Shown: positions 8,149 to 13,839 of the stretch, piece by piece
Numbering within the stretch: the first letter of the stretch is position 1
Layout: each line of letters starts with the position of its first letter
Assembly: GCA_012511485.1 (NCBI GenBank)
Contig: JAAZFZ010000041.1
Span: 1 to 15,206, forward strand
Length of the DNA: 15,206 bases
Reading direction: 5' to 3'
DNA from: Clostridiales bacterium
GTDB taxonomy: Bacteria; Bacillota; Clostridia; Oscillospirales; Acutalibacteraceae
The notes under the pieces: model-generated
Database searches by the model: none
Seen by the model: only the letters and a program-made list of their open reading frames with translations
What the model was told of the DNA's origin: nothing
Translations under genes and position numbers: made by a program

Positions 8149-8220
8149 AATGTAGGCATCAACGCGCATGTCGTTGCGAAATCCCCAAAAAATGTAGGCA
8201 GCGACCCCCGTGTCGTTGCG
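8149..8220. repeat. Two-copy 30-bp direct repeat with variable centre
   Basis: Copies at 8149-8178 and 8191-8220, 42 bases apart. The outer ten bases on each side are identical (AATGTAGGCA and TGTCGTTGCG) while the central ten differ. In each copy the centre forms a small hairpin of different sequence: CAACG/CGTTG in the first and CGAC/GTCG in the second. The flanking stretch (about 8118-8222) is richer in G+C than the rest of the gap. It may be a unit of a dispersed intergenic repeat; only this pair occurs in the window. Confidence 0.6.
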
Positions 8221-8238
8221 TAGCAATTAAACGAAAAA

Positions 8239-8277
8239 GGGCTGTATCTACTCCATTTGTGAGTATTAATACAGCCC
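8239..8277. terminator. Bidirectional Rho-independent terminator (rhaA / Gfo-Idh)
   Basis: Outer stem GGGCTGTAT (8239-8247) with ATACAGCCC (8269-8277), and inner stem TACTC (8249-8253) with GAGTA (8261-8265), separated by a small internal loop. On the plus strand it is followed by ATAATTTTTAC, and on the minus strand by a TTTTTCGTTT run. It can therefore end both rhaA and the convergent oxidoreductase transcript. Confidence 0.8.
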
Positions 8278-8293
8278 ATAATTTTTACTGTTT

Positions 8294-9403
8294 TTAATCC
8301 AGAATTCCCTCCGGCAGGTCTGCGAACATAAGGGGAGTTCTTTCAAAGGTTGATTCCAGTTTTATCTGCTTTTTCTCGTTGCTGCTGCGTTCAAAGGATG
8401 TCATAACCTCAAGAACATGGTAGGTCAAATCGCTGTTTGCCCTGTGCTTTCTGCCTGTCTGAATAGCCTTTGCCATATCTGCAAGACCGAGAGCACGGCT
8501 GTTTTCACTATAATTGAACTCAAGCTCGACAGGCTCACCCTCCTTGCTGCCCGGCCTGATTACCTTTATGCCGCTGCTTCCAAAGCCGTTGGGGTCAGGG
8601 ACCAGTAAAGTACCCTCGGAGCCATAAATCTCAATGTACTCATACTCGCCGGGGTAAACATCAAAGGTTGTGGTTATTGTGCCTATTGCACCGTTTTCAA
8701 ACTGCATTATGCCTGTAACATAAGTCGGAACCTCAACATCGATGACTGTTCCATGCTTTGGTTCGCTCGTTATTGTCCTTGTCGGGAAGGATATTTTGGT
8801 CATACCCGCAACTGAAGAAACAGGTCCTAAAAGATTGACAAGTGCGGTTATGTAATAAGGCCCCATATCCATCATAGGCCCGCCGCCGTGCTTATAATAG
8901 AATTCCGGGTCTGGATGCCATGTTTCATGCCCGTGGCAAATCATATGAGCTGCTGCGCCGACAGGTTGCCCAATGAAGCCCTCTTCAATGAGCTTGCGGC
9001 AGGTCTGAATGCCTGCGCCAAGAAATGTATCCGGCGCTCCACCGAGGTAAAGCCCTTTCTCTTTAGCAAGGTTCTTTAATATTGTGCCCTTCTCAAAGGT
9101 TGAGGCAAGGGGCTTTTCGGAGTAAACATGCTTGCCCGCTTCAAGTGCTGCTTTTGTGACCTCAAAATGCTCATAAGGTCTTGTAATGTTAAGAACAATG
9201 TCAACCTCGTCATCCGCAAAAAGCTCATACATATCATTATAGAGTTTGGGTATATTATACTTCTTAACAGCTCTTTCGGCCTTTTCTCTGACCAGGTCAC
9301 AAACCCCGATTACTTCGATTTCTTTGAACATTCCGGTAATATTCTTGAGGTAGATTCCGCTGATGTCGCCGACTCCTACAAAACCAATTTTTACCTTACT
9401 CAT
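8294..9403 (-). CDS. Gfo/Idh/MocA-family NAD(P)-dependent oxidoreductase
   Basis: Sugar-type dehydrogenase of 369 residues. An N-terminal Rossmann domain begins KIGFVGVGDISG (residues 5-16), with an acidic residue after the second strand (VCDL, 35-38). The family EKP motif holds the likely catalytic Lys97 at 96-98. The C-terminal substrate domain has GGGPMMDMGPYY (173-184), the usual place of the second active-site residues, though a tyrosine stands where many members have histidine. ATG 9403 is chosen because GGAGGG lies eight bases upstream; a TTG at 9418 in the same frame overlaps that site and is unlikely. It starts 17 bases after the ThuA-like gene, so the pair is an operon. Gfo/Idh and ThuA genes often occur together in sugar clusters, possibly for oxidised (keto) sugars; the substrate is not readable from sequence. 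Confidence 0.88.
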   Translation of the reverse strand: MSKVKIGFVGVGDISGIYLKNITGMFKEIEVIGVCDLVREKAERAVKKYNIPKLYNDMYELFADDEVDIVLNITRPYEHFEVTKAALEAGKHVYSEKPLASTFEKGTILKNLAKEKGLYLGGAPDTFLGAGIQTCRKLIEEGFIGQPVGAAAHMICHGHETWHPDPEFYYKHGGGPMMDMGPYYITALVNLLGPVSSVAGMTKISFPTRTITSEPKHGTVIDVEVPTYVTGIMQFENGAIGTITTTFDVYPGEYEYIEIYGSEGTLLVPDPNGFGSSGIKVIRPGSKEGEPVELEFNYSENSRALGLADMAKAIQTGRKHRANSDLTYHVLEVMTSFERSSNEKKQIKLESTFERTPLMFADLPEGILD

Positions 9404-9420
9404 CTTATGACCCTCCAACC

Positions 9421-10143
9421 TTAATACATTTTTGCGTTATTCATGTACTTCTCTGCCGTGAGACCGTTCTTCAAAGCATACTCTTTGCCTTGTGCTGCCC
9501 AGAGCATTCCTCTGCGCATTATAACCTGCGCTGAAGGTGAATTGTCAAAAACATCGTCATGGTGACCCAATGAGTTATAGAATACCCTGCCGATGCCCCA
9601 AAACTTAGTCCATACCACGGGCATATCGATAGGCTTATTTGATGCATGATAATAGCTAATCAAAGGGAAACGGGTTGTCGCAAGAACTTCGACCGAAGGG
9701 TCAATATGAAGATAATACTGCTCGCTGCAAACTTTGAAATCCTCGATACCTTCAATGATGGGGCTTGAACCACGCCTAACATTTACGGTGTAATCCACTC
9801 CGTCACCGCCCGGGTGGCTTACCCACTGGCCGCCTGTCATGAACTGCCATTCGGTGTCCTTGCGGAATGAGTCACACATACCGCCGTGACAACCGGCAAG
9901 GCCGACTCCCGAGCCGACAGCGACGGCAACATTCTTTGAGCATTCACTAATGAGCTCTCCCCCCGTCCAGCACGGAACAATCAAATCAAGTTCCTTGAGC
10001 TTTTCAAGGTCCTTCAGGCACTCCTGATTGTCATGAACATCGACTTTAAAGCCCTCATTTTCGAGAATATCCGCAAATCTCTTTGAAACAAGCTGCGGCT
10101 CATGTCCGTCCCATCCGCCCCAGAATATTAATGCTTTTTTCAC
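9421..10143 (-). CDS. ThuA-like domain protein (trehalose-utilisation family)
   Basis: The 240 residues cover a single ThuA-type, glutamine-amidotransferase-like alpha/beta domain. Visible landmarks are the first strand KALIFWGGWDGHEP, LIVPCW (54-59), the GVGLAGCHGGM turn (79-89, with Cys85 and His86), and the typical ending GRVFYNSLGHHDDVF (185-199). The start is a GTG at 10143 with AAGGAGAT about eight bases upstream. The biochemical role of the family is poorly known; members occur beside Gfo/Idh dehydrogenases and sugar transporters and some have been linked to keto-sugar metabolism. Here it leads a two-gene operon with the dehydrogenase downstream. A perfect palindrome at 10191-10207 lies about 50 bases upstream and is a good candidate for its repressor site. 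Confidence 0.85.
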   Translation of the reverse strand: MKKALIFWGGWDGHEPQLVSKRFADILENEGFKVDVHDNQECLKDLEKLKELDLIVPCWTGGELISECSKNVAVAVGSGVGLAGCHGGMCDSFRKDTEWQFMTGGQWVSHPGGDGVDYTVNVRRGSSPIIEGIEDFKVCSEQYYLHIDPSVEVLATTRFPLISYYHASNKPIDMPVVWTKFWGIGRVFYNSLGHHDDVFDNSPSAQVIMRRGMLWAAQGKEYALKNGLTAEKYMNNAKMY

Positions 10144-10190
10144 TCTATCATCTCCTTGCTGTTTTTTTGAGTATTAATGCGTTTTTGCAC

Positions 10191-10207
10191 AATGGTATGT
10201 TACCATT
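10191..10207. promoter_or_regulatory. Perfect 7-3-7 palindrome, likely operator for thuA-Gfo operon
   Basis: AATGGTA (10191-10197), TGT, TACCATT (10201-10207). The TGGTA...TACCA arms resemble operators of FadR/UxuR-type GntR regulators, such as the E. coli UxuR/ExuR TTGGTATACCAA core. A possible minus-strand promoter, TTTACA (10225-10220), 17 bases, TAACAT (10202-10197), places the -10 inside the palindrome, which fits repression. The promoter itself is weak (4/6 at -10). Confidence 0.55.
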
Positions 10208-10320
10208 ATTATCCAAATATGTAAATAACATTTATTAAATTACTAAAAAATAAATTAAATTTATAAAATACTTTTATTTCAATTTAAATGGTTGTATTTT
10301 TCTTATGGAAAAAGAAAAAT

Positions 10321-10369
10321 AAGGCTCGGCGTGTTGAAGTCATCCTCCTTAACTTGCCGAGCCTTTTTT
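10321..10369 (-). terminator. Rho-independent terminator after the nitroreductase gene
   Basis: Ten-base perfect stem AAGGCTCGGC (10321-10330) with GCCGAGCCTT (10356-10365) and a 25-base loop. On the minus strand a T-rich run (TTATTTTTC) follows, fitting the gene that ends at 10381. On the plus strand the stem is followed by a run of Ts to 10369, so it could also work in that direction, although no plus-strand gene precedes it. The loop carries CCTCCTT (10344-10350). Confidence 0.8.
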
Positions 10370-10380
10370 CTGTTGCAACC

Positions 10381-10914
10381 CTATTTAATTTGAGTGAGAA
10401 TCTCCGCAAGAGGCTGGCGCTTTTTTTCTCTTATCGGCTTTGCGTCAGAATAGCCGACAGCAATAACAAGACGGATGCGCTTTGATTTAGGGATATCCAG
10501 GCACTCCTTTAGCCCTTTTTCGGTGAACCAGCCCAGAATACAGGTTGAAAGCCCCAGTTCACTTGCAGCAAAGCAGATGTGCGCACAGGCAATTCCGATA
10601 TCGAGCTGTGTATAGTCATTGTCATTTATCCTTGCGCCGAGCCTTGAACTGATATTAGTTTTTTCCTCAACAACAACAATGAATGACGGGACTTTTTCGG
10701 CAAAAGCGTTTATGCCTGCAGTATGGACGCAGGTTCTAATCTGCTTTACCTTATCTTCATTTGACACTGCAAAAAAATGCCATGGTTGCCCATTGCAGGC
10801 TGAGGGGGCAAGCCTTGCCGTTTCAACGCATTTTGTGAGAAGTTCAGGTTCAACCATTTTGTCACTGAAACTCCTGCAGCTTTCTCTTGTTTTTGCAAGC
10901 TCAAAAAAATCCAT
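10381..10914 (-). CDS. Nitroreductase-family FMN oxidoreductase
   Basis: Small nitroreductase-fold protein of 177 residues. The N-terminal FMN-phosphate site is TRESCRSF (residues 9-16), followed by ARLAPSACNGQPWHF (33-47), the usual second flavin-binding segment. The C-terminal half has LDIGIACAHICFAASELGL (104-122) and CILGWF, as in short single-domain members found in anaerobes. It likely uses NAD(P)H to reduce small nitro, quinone or related compounds as a dimer; the true substrate is unknown. ATG 10914 is chosen because it begins MDFFELAKTRES and is preceded by AAGGGGA; an in-frame TTG at 10935 is unlikely. A TATAAT box (10943-10938) lies just upstream, so it seems to be a single-gene unit ending at its own terminator, unrelated to the flanking sugar genes. 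Confidence 0.88.
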   Translation of the reverse strand: MDFFELAKTRESCRSFSDKMVEPELLTKCVETARLAPSACNGQPWHFFAVSNEDKVKQIRTCVHTAGINAFAEKVPSFIVVVEEKTNISSRLGARINDNDYTQLDIGIACAHICFAASELGLSTCILGWFTEKGLKECLDIPKSKRIRLVIAVGYSDAKPIREKKRQPLAEILTQIK

Positions 10915-10937
10915 ATAAACATCCCCTTTACACAATT

Positions 10938-10943
10938 ATTATA
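10938..10943 (-). promoter_or_regulatory. -10 box of nitroreductase gene
   Basis: TATAAT on the minus strand with a predicted start near 10931 and a very short leader of about 17 bases. I find no convincing -35 at 16-18 bases (TGGAAA at 17), so only the -10 is supported. Confidence 0.4.
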
Positions 10944-10996
10944 TACCGAAAACCAACATATTTCCATAGTCATTTTGTATGAAATATCAGAAAAAA

Positions 10997-11021
10997 GGAA
11001 CTGCCTTAATAAGGCAGCTCC
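10997..11021 (-). terminator. Rho-independent terminator closing the deoB-to-membrane-gene cluster
   Basis: Seven-base stem CTGCCTT (11001-11007) with AAGGCAG (11011-11017) around a three-base loop, extended by GGA/TCC after one mismatch. On the minus strand it is followed by six Ts (10996-10991). It lies 16 bases after the stop of the membrane gene. Confidence 0.88.
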
Positions 11022-11036
11022 CGCATATCAAGGCTA

Positions 11037-11456
11037 TTATCTTACTTTCTTTTTTTTGTTGGCAGCTATTACTCCCCCTAGTGAAGCAAAGAATGCCATT
11101 ATTAGCAGCATAAGCACAGTGTATAGCCCAAGGTCGCCCTTGTTTGCGATTAGAAGCACAATCACAACGGCTGCAGCTAAGGGAATTGCTGAGAATACTC
11201 CCGTTGTCAAACCGTTTTTTCTTGTAGGTCTTGCAGCAACAAAGCCCGAAACCAAAGCTGCAACTGCCGAAACTGCCATAGAGGCAGCTGGCAGAACCGC
11301 CTGAGGAAAATCCGCTTTTAAAAAAAATAACGAGAGCAAAGCTGTCAGCATAAAAAACACAATAATTCCGATAATTGAACCCCTAATAATTTTGAAAGAG
11401 ATGCTTTTAATGCTTGACTCATCTCTGACGGCTCTGCCGGGTTTTCTCTTTGGCAT
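11037..11456 (-). CDS. TIGR04086-type (YrzE-like) membrane protein
   Basis: A protein of 139 residues with four predicted membrane segments (about 23-47, 54-76, 83-104 and 109-131), a basic N-terminus (MPKRKPGRAVR) and a lysine-rich C-terminus (KKKKVR). Size, topology and a location close to yajC and tgt match the TIGR04086 family of Firmicutes membrane proteins, which in Bacillus subtilis (yrzE) lies beside yajC. The function is unknown; the link to protein export is by location only. ATG 11456 is chosen since GGGGGGA lies five bases upstream and the protein then has a normal length; a longer frame reading back into the ybaK-like gene is unlikely. Last gene of its cluster, followed directly by a terminator. 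Confidence 0.8.
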   Translation of the reverse strand: MPKRKPGRAVRDESSIKSISFKIIRGSIIGIIVFFMLTALLSLFFLKADFPQAVLPAASMAVSAVAALVSGFVAARPTRKNGLTTGVFSAIPLAAAVVIVLLIANKGDLGLYTVLMLLIMAFFASLGGVIAANKKKKVR

Positions 11457-11515
11457 AAAAATCCCCCCATATTCTGCCTTTCGGTTAATAATATGAGAGA
11501 AAAGTATTATATATT

Positions 11516-11989
11516 CTATATTTCTTTGGGCTTGCATACATCGACCCACGCCTTGAATTTTGAGTATTTCTCAAGCTCCTCAATACTCAGCTCAATCATA
11601 CTGTTGCTGCTCCCGCAGGCAGGAAATACTGTCGCATAATCCTTGAGCGAATTATCAAGGTAGACATCCACTCCTTCTTTTATTGCGAAGGGGCAGACAC
11701 CGCCAACTGCGTGACCAATATATTCAAGTGTCTCCTCGGGTGAAAGCATTCTAGCCTTAGTGTGAAACTGCTCTTTATACTTAGAATTATCTATTTTGGT
11801 GTTACCGGCAGTCACAATTAAAATACAGCCGTCACCGACTTTAAGGGAAATGCTTTTCGCAATTCTGCCGGACTCAACGCCAAGCACCTGCGCCGCCAGC
11901 TCAACTGTTGCGCTTGAGTTTTCTGTTTGAATAACCCTGCCTTCCATACCAAAGGCACGGAAATAAGCCTTAACTGTTTCTATAGACAA
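11516..11989 (-). CDS. YbaK/EbsC-family aminoacyl-tRNA deacylase
   Basis: A protein of 157 residues with the YbaK/prolyl-tRNA-synthetase editing-domain fold. Such proteins hydrolyse mischarged tRNA, for example Cys-tRNA(Pro), in the cytoplasm. Visible hallmarks are the conserved lysine in GRIAKSISLK (Lys45), VTAGNTKID (59-67), and GHAVGGVCPFAIKEGVDVYLD (92-112), which contains the GGxxPFG-like loop. The start is inferred to be a TTG at 11989, because AGGAGGT (12002-11996) lies six bases upstream and residues begin (M)SIETVKAYF; a GTG at 12031 has no such site. Which tRNA is edited cannot be told from sequence. It lies between yajC and the TIGR04086 membrane gene, which are direct neighbours in B. 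subtilis. Confidence 0.88.
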   Translation of the reverse strand: MSIETVKAYFRAFGMEGRVIQTENSSATVELAAQVLGVESGRIAKSISLKVGDGCILIVTAGNTKIDNSKYKEQFHTKARMLSPEETLEYIGHAVGGVCPFAIKEGVDVYLDNSLKDYATVFPACGSSNSMIELSIEELEKYSKFKAWVDVCKPKEI

Positions 11990-12011
11990 TTTTAAACCTC
12001 CTGCAATCAAG

Positions 12012-12035
12012 AGCGGCAGGCTTGAACCCACCGCT
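12012..12035 (-). other. Hairpin between yajC and ybaK-like gene
   Basis: Read on the minus strand: AGCGG, a U-G and a G-U wobble pair, two further G-C pairs, a six-base TTCAAG loop, and CCGCT. No T-run follows, so it is not a terminator. It may be an intercistronic mRNA structure; it ends ten bases before the ribosome site of the TTG start. Confidence 0.35.
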
Positions 12036-12051
12036 ACTCATCTGCTTATTA

Positions 12052-12507
12052 TCAGTCCTCAAGAGAGTCTTTGTTCTTTTTGCTTTTTTTCTTATTGGAC
12101 TTGCCTGCATTTTCTTCTATCCTCGCCGCCCTTTCGGCCTCTTCGGCCTCCTTAGCAGCCTTGCGCTCAGCTTCAATCTTTGCAGTCGCCGTATTATTTG
12201 AGCTTATTGACCAGCGTGAAAACTTAATCTTGCTGGAATCTGAACCTACACCTGTTTCGATGGTAATGGAATCCTCTTTAATGGTAACCACCTTGCCGAT
12301 TATTCCGCCGATTGTGGTGACTTCGTCGCCAAGCTGAATATTATCACGGGTAGCCTGCTCTTCTTTTTGCCTTTTCTTCTGGGGCCTAATCAATGCAAAA
12401 TACATAACACCTGCCATTGCGGCAATCAGAACAAACATTGAAAGCGGGCTCTGAGTTTTGCCTGTAGCGGCATTACTGGTAGCTAAAAGAGTAATAAAAC
12501 TTGTCAA
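12052..12507 (-). CDS. yajC: Preprotein translocase subunit YajC
   Basis: Accessory subunit of the SecDF-YajC complex that assists the Sec translocon in the cytoplasmic membrane. Its 151 residues have one membrane segment (about 22-41) followed at once by the family signature IRPQKKRQKE (40-49), then the soluble domain with LGDEVTTIGGIIGKVV (59-74). The C-terminal 45 residues are rich in Lys, Glu and Ala (AERKAAKEAEEAERAA), a low-complexity extension longer than in E. coli YajC (110 residues). The start is TTG at 12507: GGAGGT (12520-12515) is seven bases upstream, and no ATG lies nearby in frame before the membrane segment. A promoter with TATAAT is predicted upstream. Located just after tgt, as in many bacteria. 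Confidence 0.93.
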   Translation of the reverse strand: MTSFITLLATSNAATGKTQSPLSMFVLIAAMAGVMYFALIRPQKKRQKEEQATRDNIQLGDEVTTIGGIIGKVVTIKEDSITIETGVGSDSSKIKFSRWSISSNNTATAKIEAERKAAKEAEEAERAARIEENAGKSNKKKSKKNKDSLED

Positions 12508-12537
12508 AATAAAAACCTCCGAACAATTAATTAACTA

Positions 12538-12566
12538 ATTATAACCTTAGAACTGTTATTATGCAA
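12538..12566 (-). promoter_or_regulatory. Predicted promoter for yajC
   Basis: TATAAT (12543-12538) with TTGCAT (12566-12561) at 17 bases on the minus strand. The -35 is weak (TTG only). It overlaps one arm of an inverted repeat, ATGCAAGC (12561-12568) with GCTTGCAT (12600-12607), which lies just after the tgt stop and could be a weak hairpin or a binding site. Confidence 0.45.
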
Positions 12567-12610
12567 GCAATTTTTATGAAAAGTGCCTGTCCTGTTTTAG
12601 CTTGCATTAA

Positions 12611-13741
12611 TTATATTCTTGTATCCAGCAGGTCGACATAACTGTTTTTAAACGCTTCAAATTCGCCTTTATCAAGAGCATCACGAATTTTCTTCAAAAG
12701 GCTGTTGTAAAAATGCAGATTATGCATCACGCAAAGGCGCATAGCAAGCATTTCTTTTGCCTTGAATAGGTGGCGGATGTAAGCCCTGGAAAACTGCCTG
12801 CAGGTAGGGCAATCGCAGCCGATGTCAATGGGATTGATATCCTTCTCATATTTGGCATTATTCAGGTTTATTATTCCCTCCATGGTAAAAAGATGACCAT
12901 GGCGGGCATTTCTGCTTGGCATGACACAGTCAAACAGGTCAACTCCCCTGCTGACACCCTCAATAATATTGCCGGGAGTTCCAACACCCATTAAATACCG
13001 CGGCTTATCCTGAGGTGCAAAGGGCTCAACAGCAGAAATAATCCTATACATATCTTCTTTCGTTTCACCAACGGCAAGACCTCCTATTGCATAACCATCA
13101 AGGTCAAGCTCTGCGATTTTTTGCATATTTTCGACTCTCAAATCATCATATATACTGCCCTGATTTATGCCGAAAAGGAGCTGGTTCGGGTTCAGGGTAT
13201 CCTCTTGTGAATTGAGCCTTTCCCTCTCCGTCTTGCAGCGGACAAGCCAACGATATGTTCTCTCACAGGATTGCTTTGCATAATTATATTCGGAAGGATT
13301 CTCAACACATTCATCAAATGCCATGGCTATGGTGGAACCCAGATTTGATTGTATCTGCATACTCTCCTCCGGCCCCATAAATATCCTTCTGCCGTCGATA
13401 TGAGATGCAAAATACACTCCTTCCTCATGGATTTTACGAAGTGAGGCAAGTGAAAAAACTTGAAACCCGCCGCTGTCTGTCAGAATAGGCTTGTCCCACC
13501 TTGTCATGCCATGGAGCCCGCCGAGCTCTTTTACAACCTTATCACCGGGGCGAAGGTGAAGGTGATAGGTGTTGCAGAGCATGACCTGGCAGTTCAAATC
13601 CCTTAAATCGGGAGCGGAAACCGCACCCTTTATTGCGCCGCAGGTTGCAACATTCATAAATGCCGGTGTCTGAACTGTGCCGTGAACCGTACGGAACTCT
13701 CCCCGACGGGCAGCCCCCGTTGTTGAAATAATTTTAAGCAT
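12611..13741 (-). CDS. tgt: tRNA-guanine transglycosylase
   Basis: Exchanges guanine 34 in tRNAs with GUN anticodons for preQ1 (or queuine) in queuosine synthesis. Full length at 376 residues (375 in E. coli). The general acid/base Asp89 is in TDSGGFQVF, the conserved GINQGS and GGLAVGE loops are present, and the covalent nucleophile Asp271 is in FDCVMPSRNARHG. The zinc site is intact: Cys309, Cys311, Cys314 and His340. ATG 13741 follows GGAGGA by five bases. It lies downstream of deoB with 98 bases between, where a promoter and a stem-loop are predicted, so it can be transcribed on its own. queA, a common neighbour, is not seen in the window; a queuosine or queuine source cannot be judged from here. 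Confidence 0.97.
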   Translation of the reverse strand: MLKIISTTGAARRGEFRTVHGTVQTPAFMNVATCGAIKGAVSAPDLRDLNCQVMLCNTYHLHLRPGDKVVKELGGLHGMTRWDKPILTDSGGFQVFSLASLRKIHEEGVYFASHIDGRRIFMGPEESMQIQSNLGSTIAMAFDECVENPSEYNYAKQSCERTYRWLVRCKTERERLNSQEDTLNPNQLLFGINQGSIYDDLRVENMQKIAELDLDGYAIGGLAVGETKEDMYRIISAVEPFAPQDKPRYLMGVGTPGNIIEGVSRGVDLFDCVMPSRNARHGHLFTMEGIINLNNAKYEKDINPIDIGCDCPTCRQFSRAYIRHLFKAKEMLAMRLCVMHNLHFYNSLLKKIRDALDKGEFEAFKNSYVDLLDTRI

Positions 13742-13774
13742 TTAAATCCTCCGAAACATCCGATTAATAACAGG

Positions 13775-13801
13775 CTGCCGGATATAGGTTATATTCGGCA
13801 G
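13775..13801 (-). other. Predicted 5'-terminal stem-loop of tgt mRNA
   Basis: CTGCCG (13775-13780) pairs with CGGCAG (13796-13801) and ATATA (13782-13786) with TATAT (13790-13794), leaving a three-base loop and one non-Watson-Crick position between the two helices. No T-run follows on either strand, so it is not a standard terminator. The predicted tgt start site falls at about 13802, which puts the hairpin at the very 5' end of the transcript. Confidence 0.55.
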
Positions 13802-13807
13802 TCATTA

Positions 13808-13836
13808 ATTATACCCTATTCATGCGTTTTTTCCAA
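13808..13836 (-). promoter_or_regulatory. Predicted promoter for tgt
   Basis: TTGGAA (13836-13831), 17-base spacer, perfect TATAAT (13813-13808) on the minus strand, just after the deoB stop. Confidence 0.6.
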
Positions 13837-13839
13837 CAG

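Noticed and set aside
8149..8220. Possible CRISPR array
   Set aside because: Only two copies, only the outer ten bases of each are identical, the 12-base gap is too short for a spacer, and no cas genes are present.
8058..8279. Minus-strand open frame of 73 codons across the rhaA/Gfo gap
   Set aside because: It spans a terminator hairpin and the direct repeats, has no ribosome site, and overlaps the rhaA end.
12003..12036. tRNA-like element (GGTTCAAGCC-like text on the minus strand)
   Set aside because: It resembles only a T-arm; the loop is six bases, and no acceptor, D or anticodon arms can be built around it.
12561..12607. Terminator after tgt formed by ATGCAAGC/GCTTGCAT
   Set aside because: The loop is 31 bases and no T-run follows on the minus strand; it also overlaps the predicted yajC -35 box.
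13742..13839. preQ1 riboswitch ahead of tgt
   Set aside because: The hairpin arms and loop do not match the preQ1 class I layout (no C-rich loop with an A-rich tail pairing back), and the stem starts right at the predicted transcript end.
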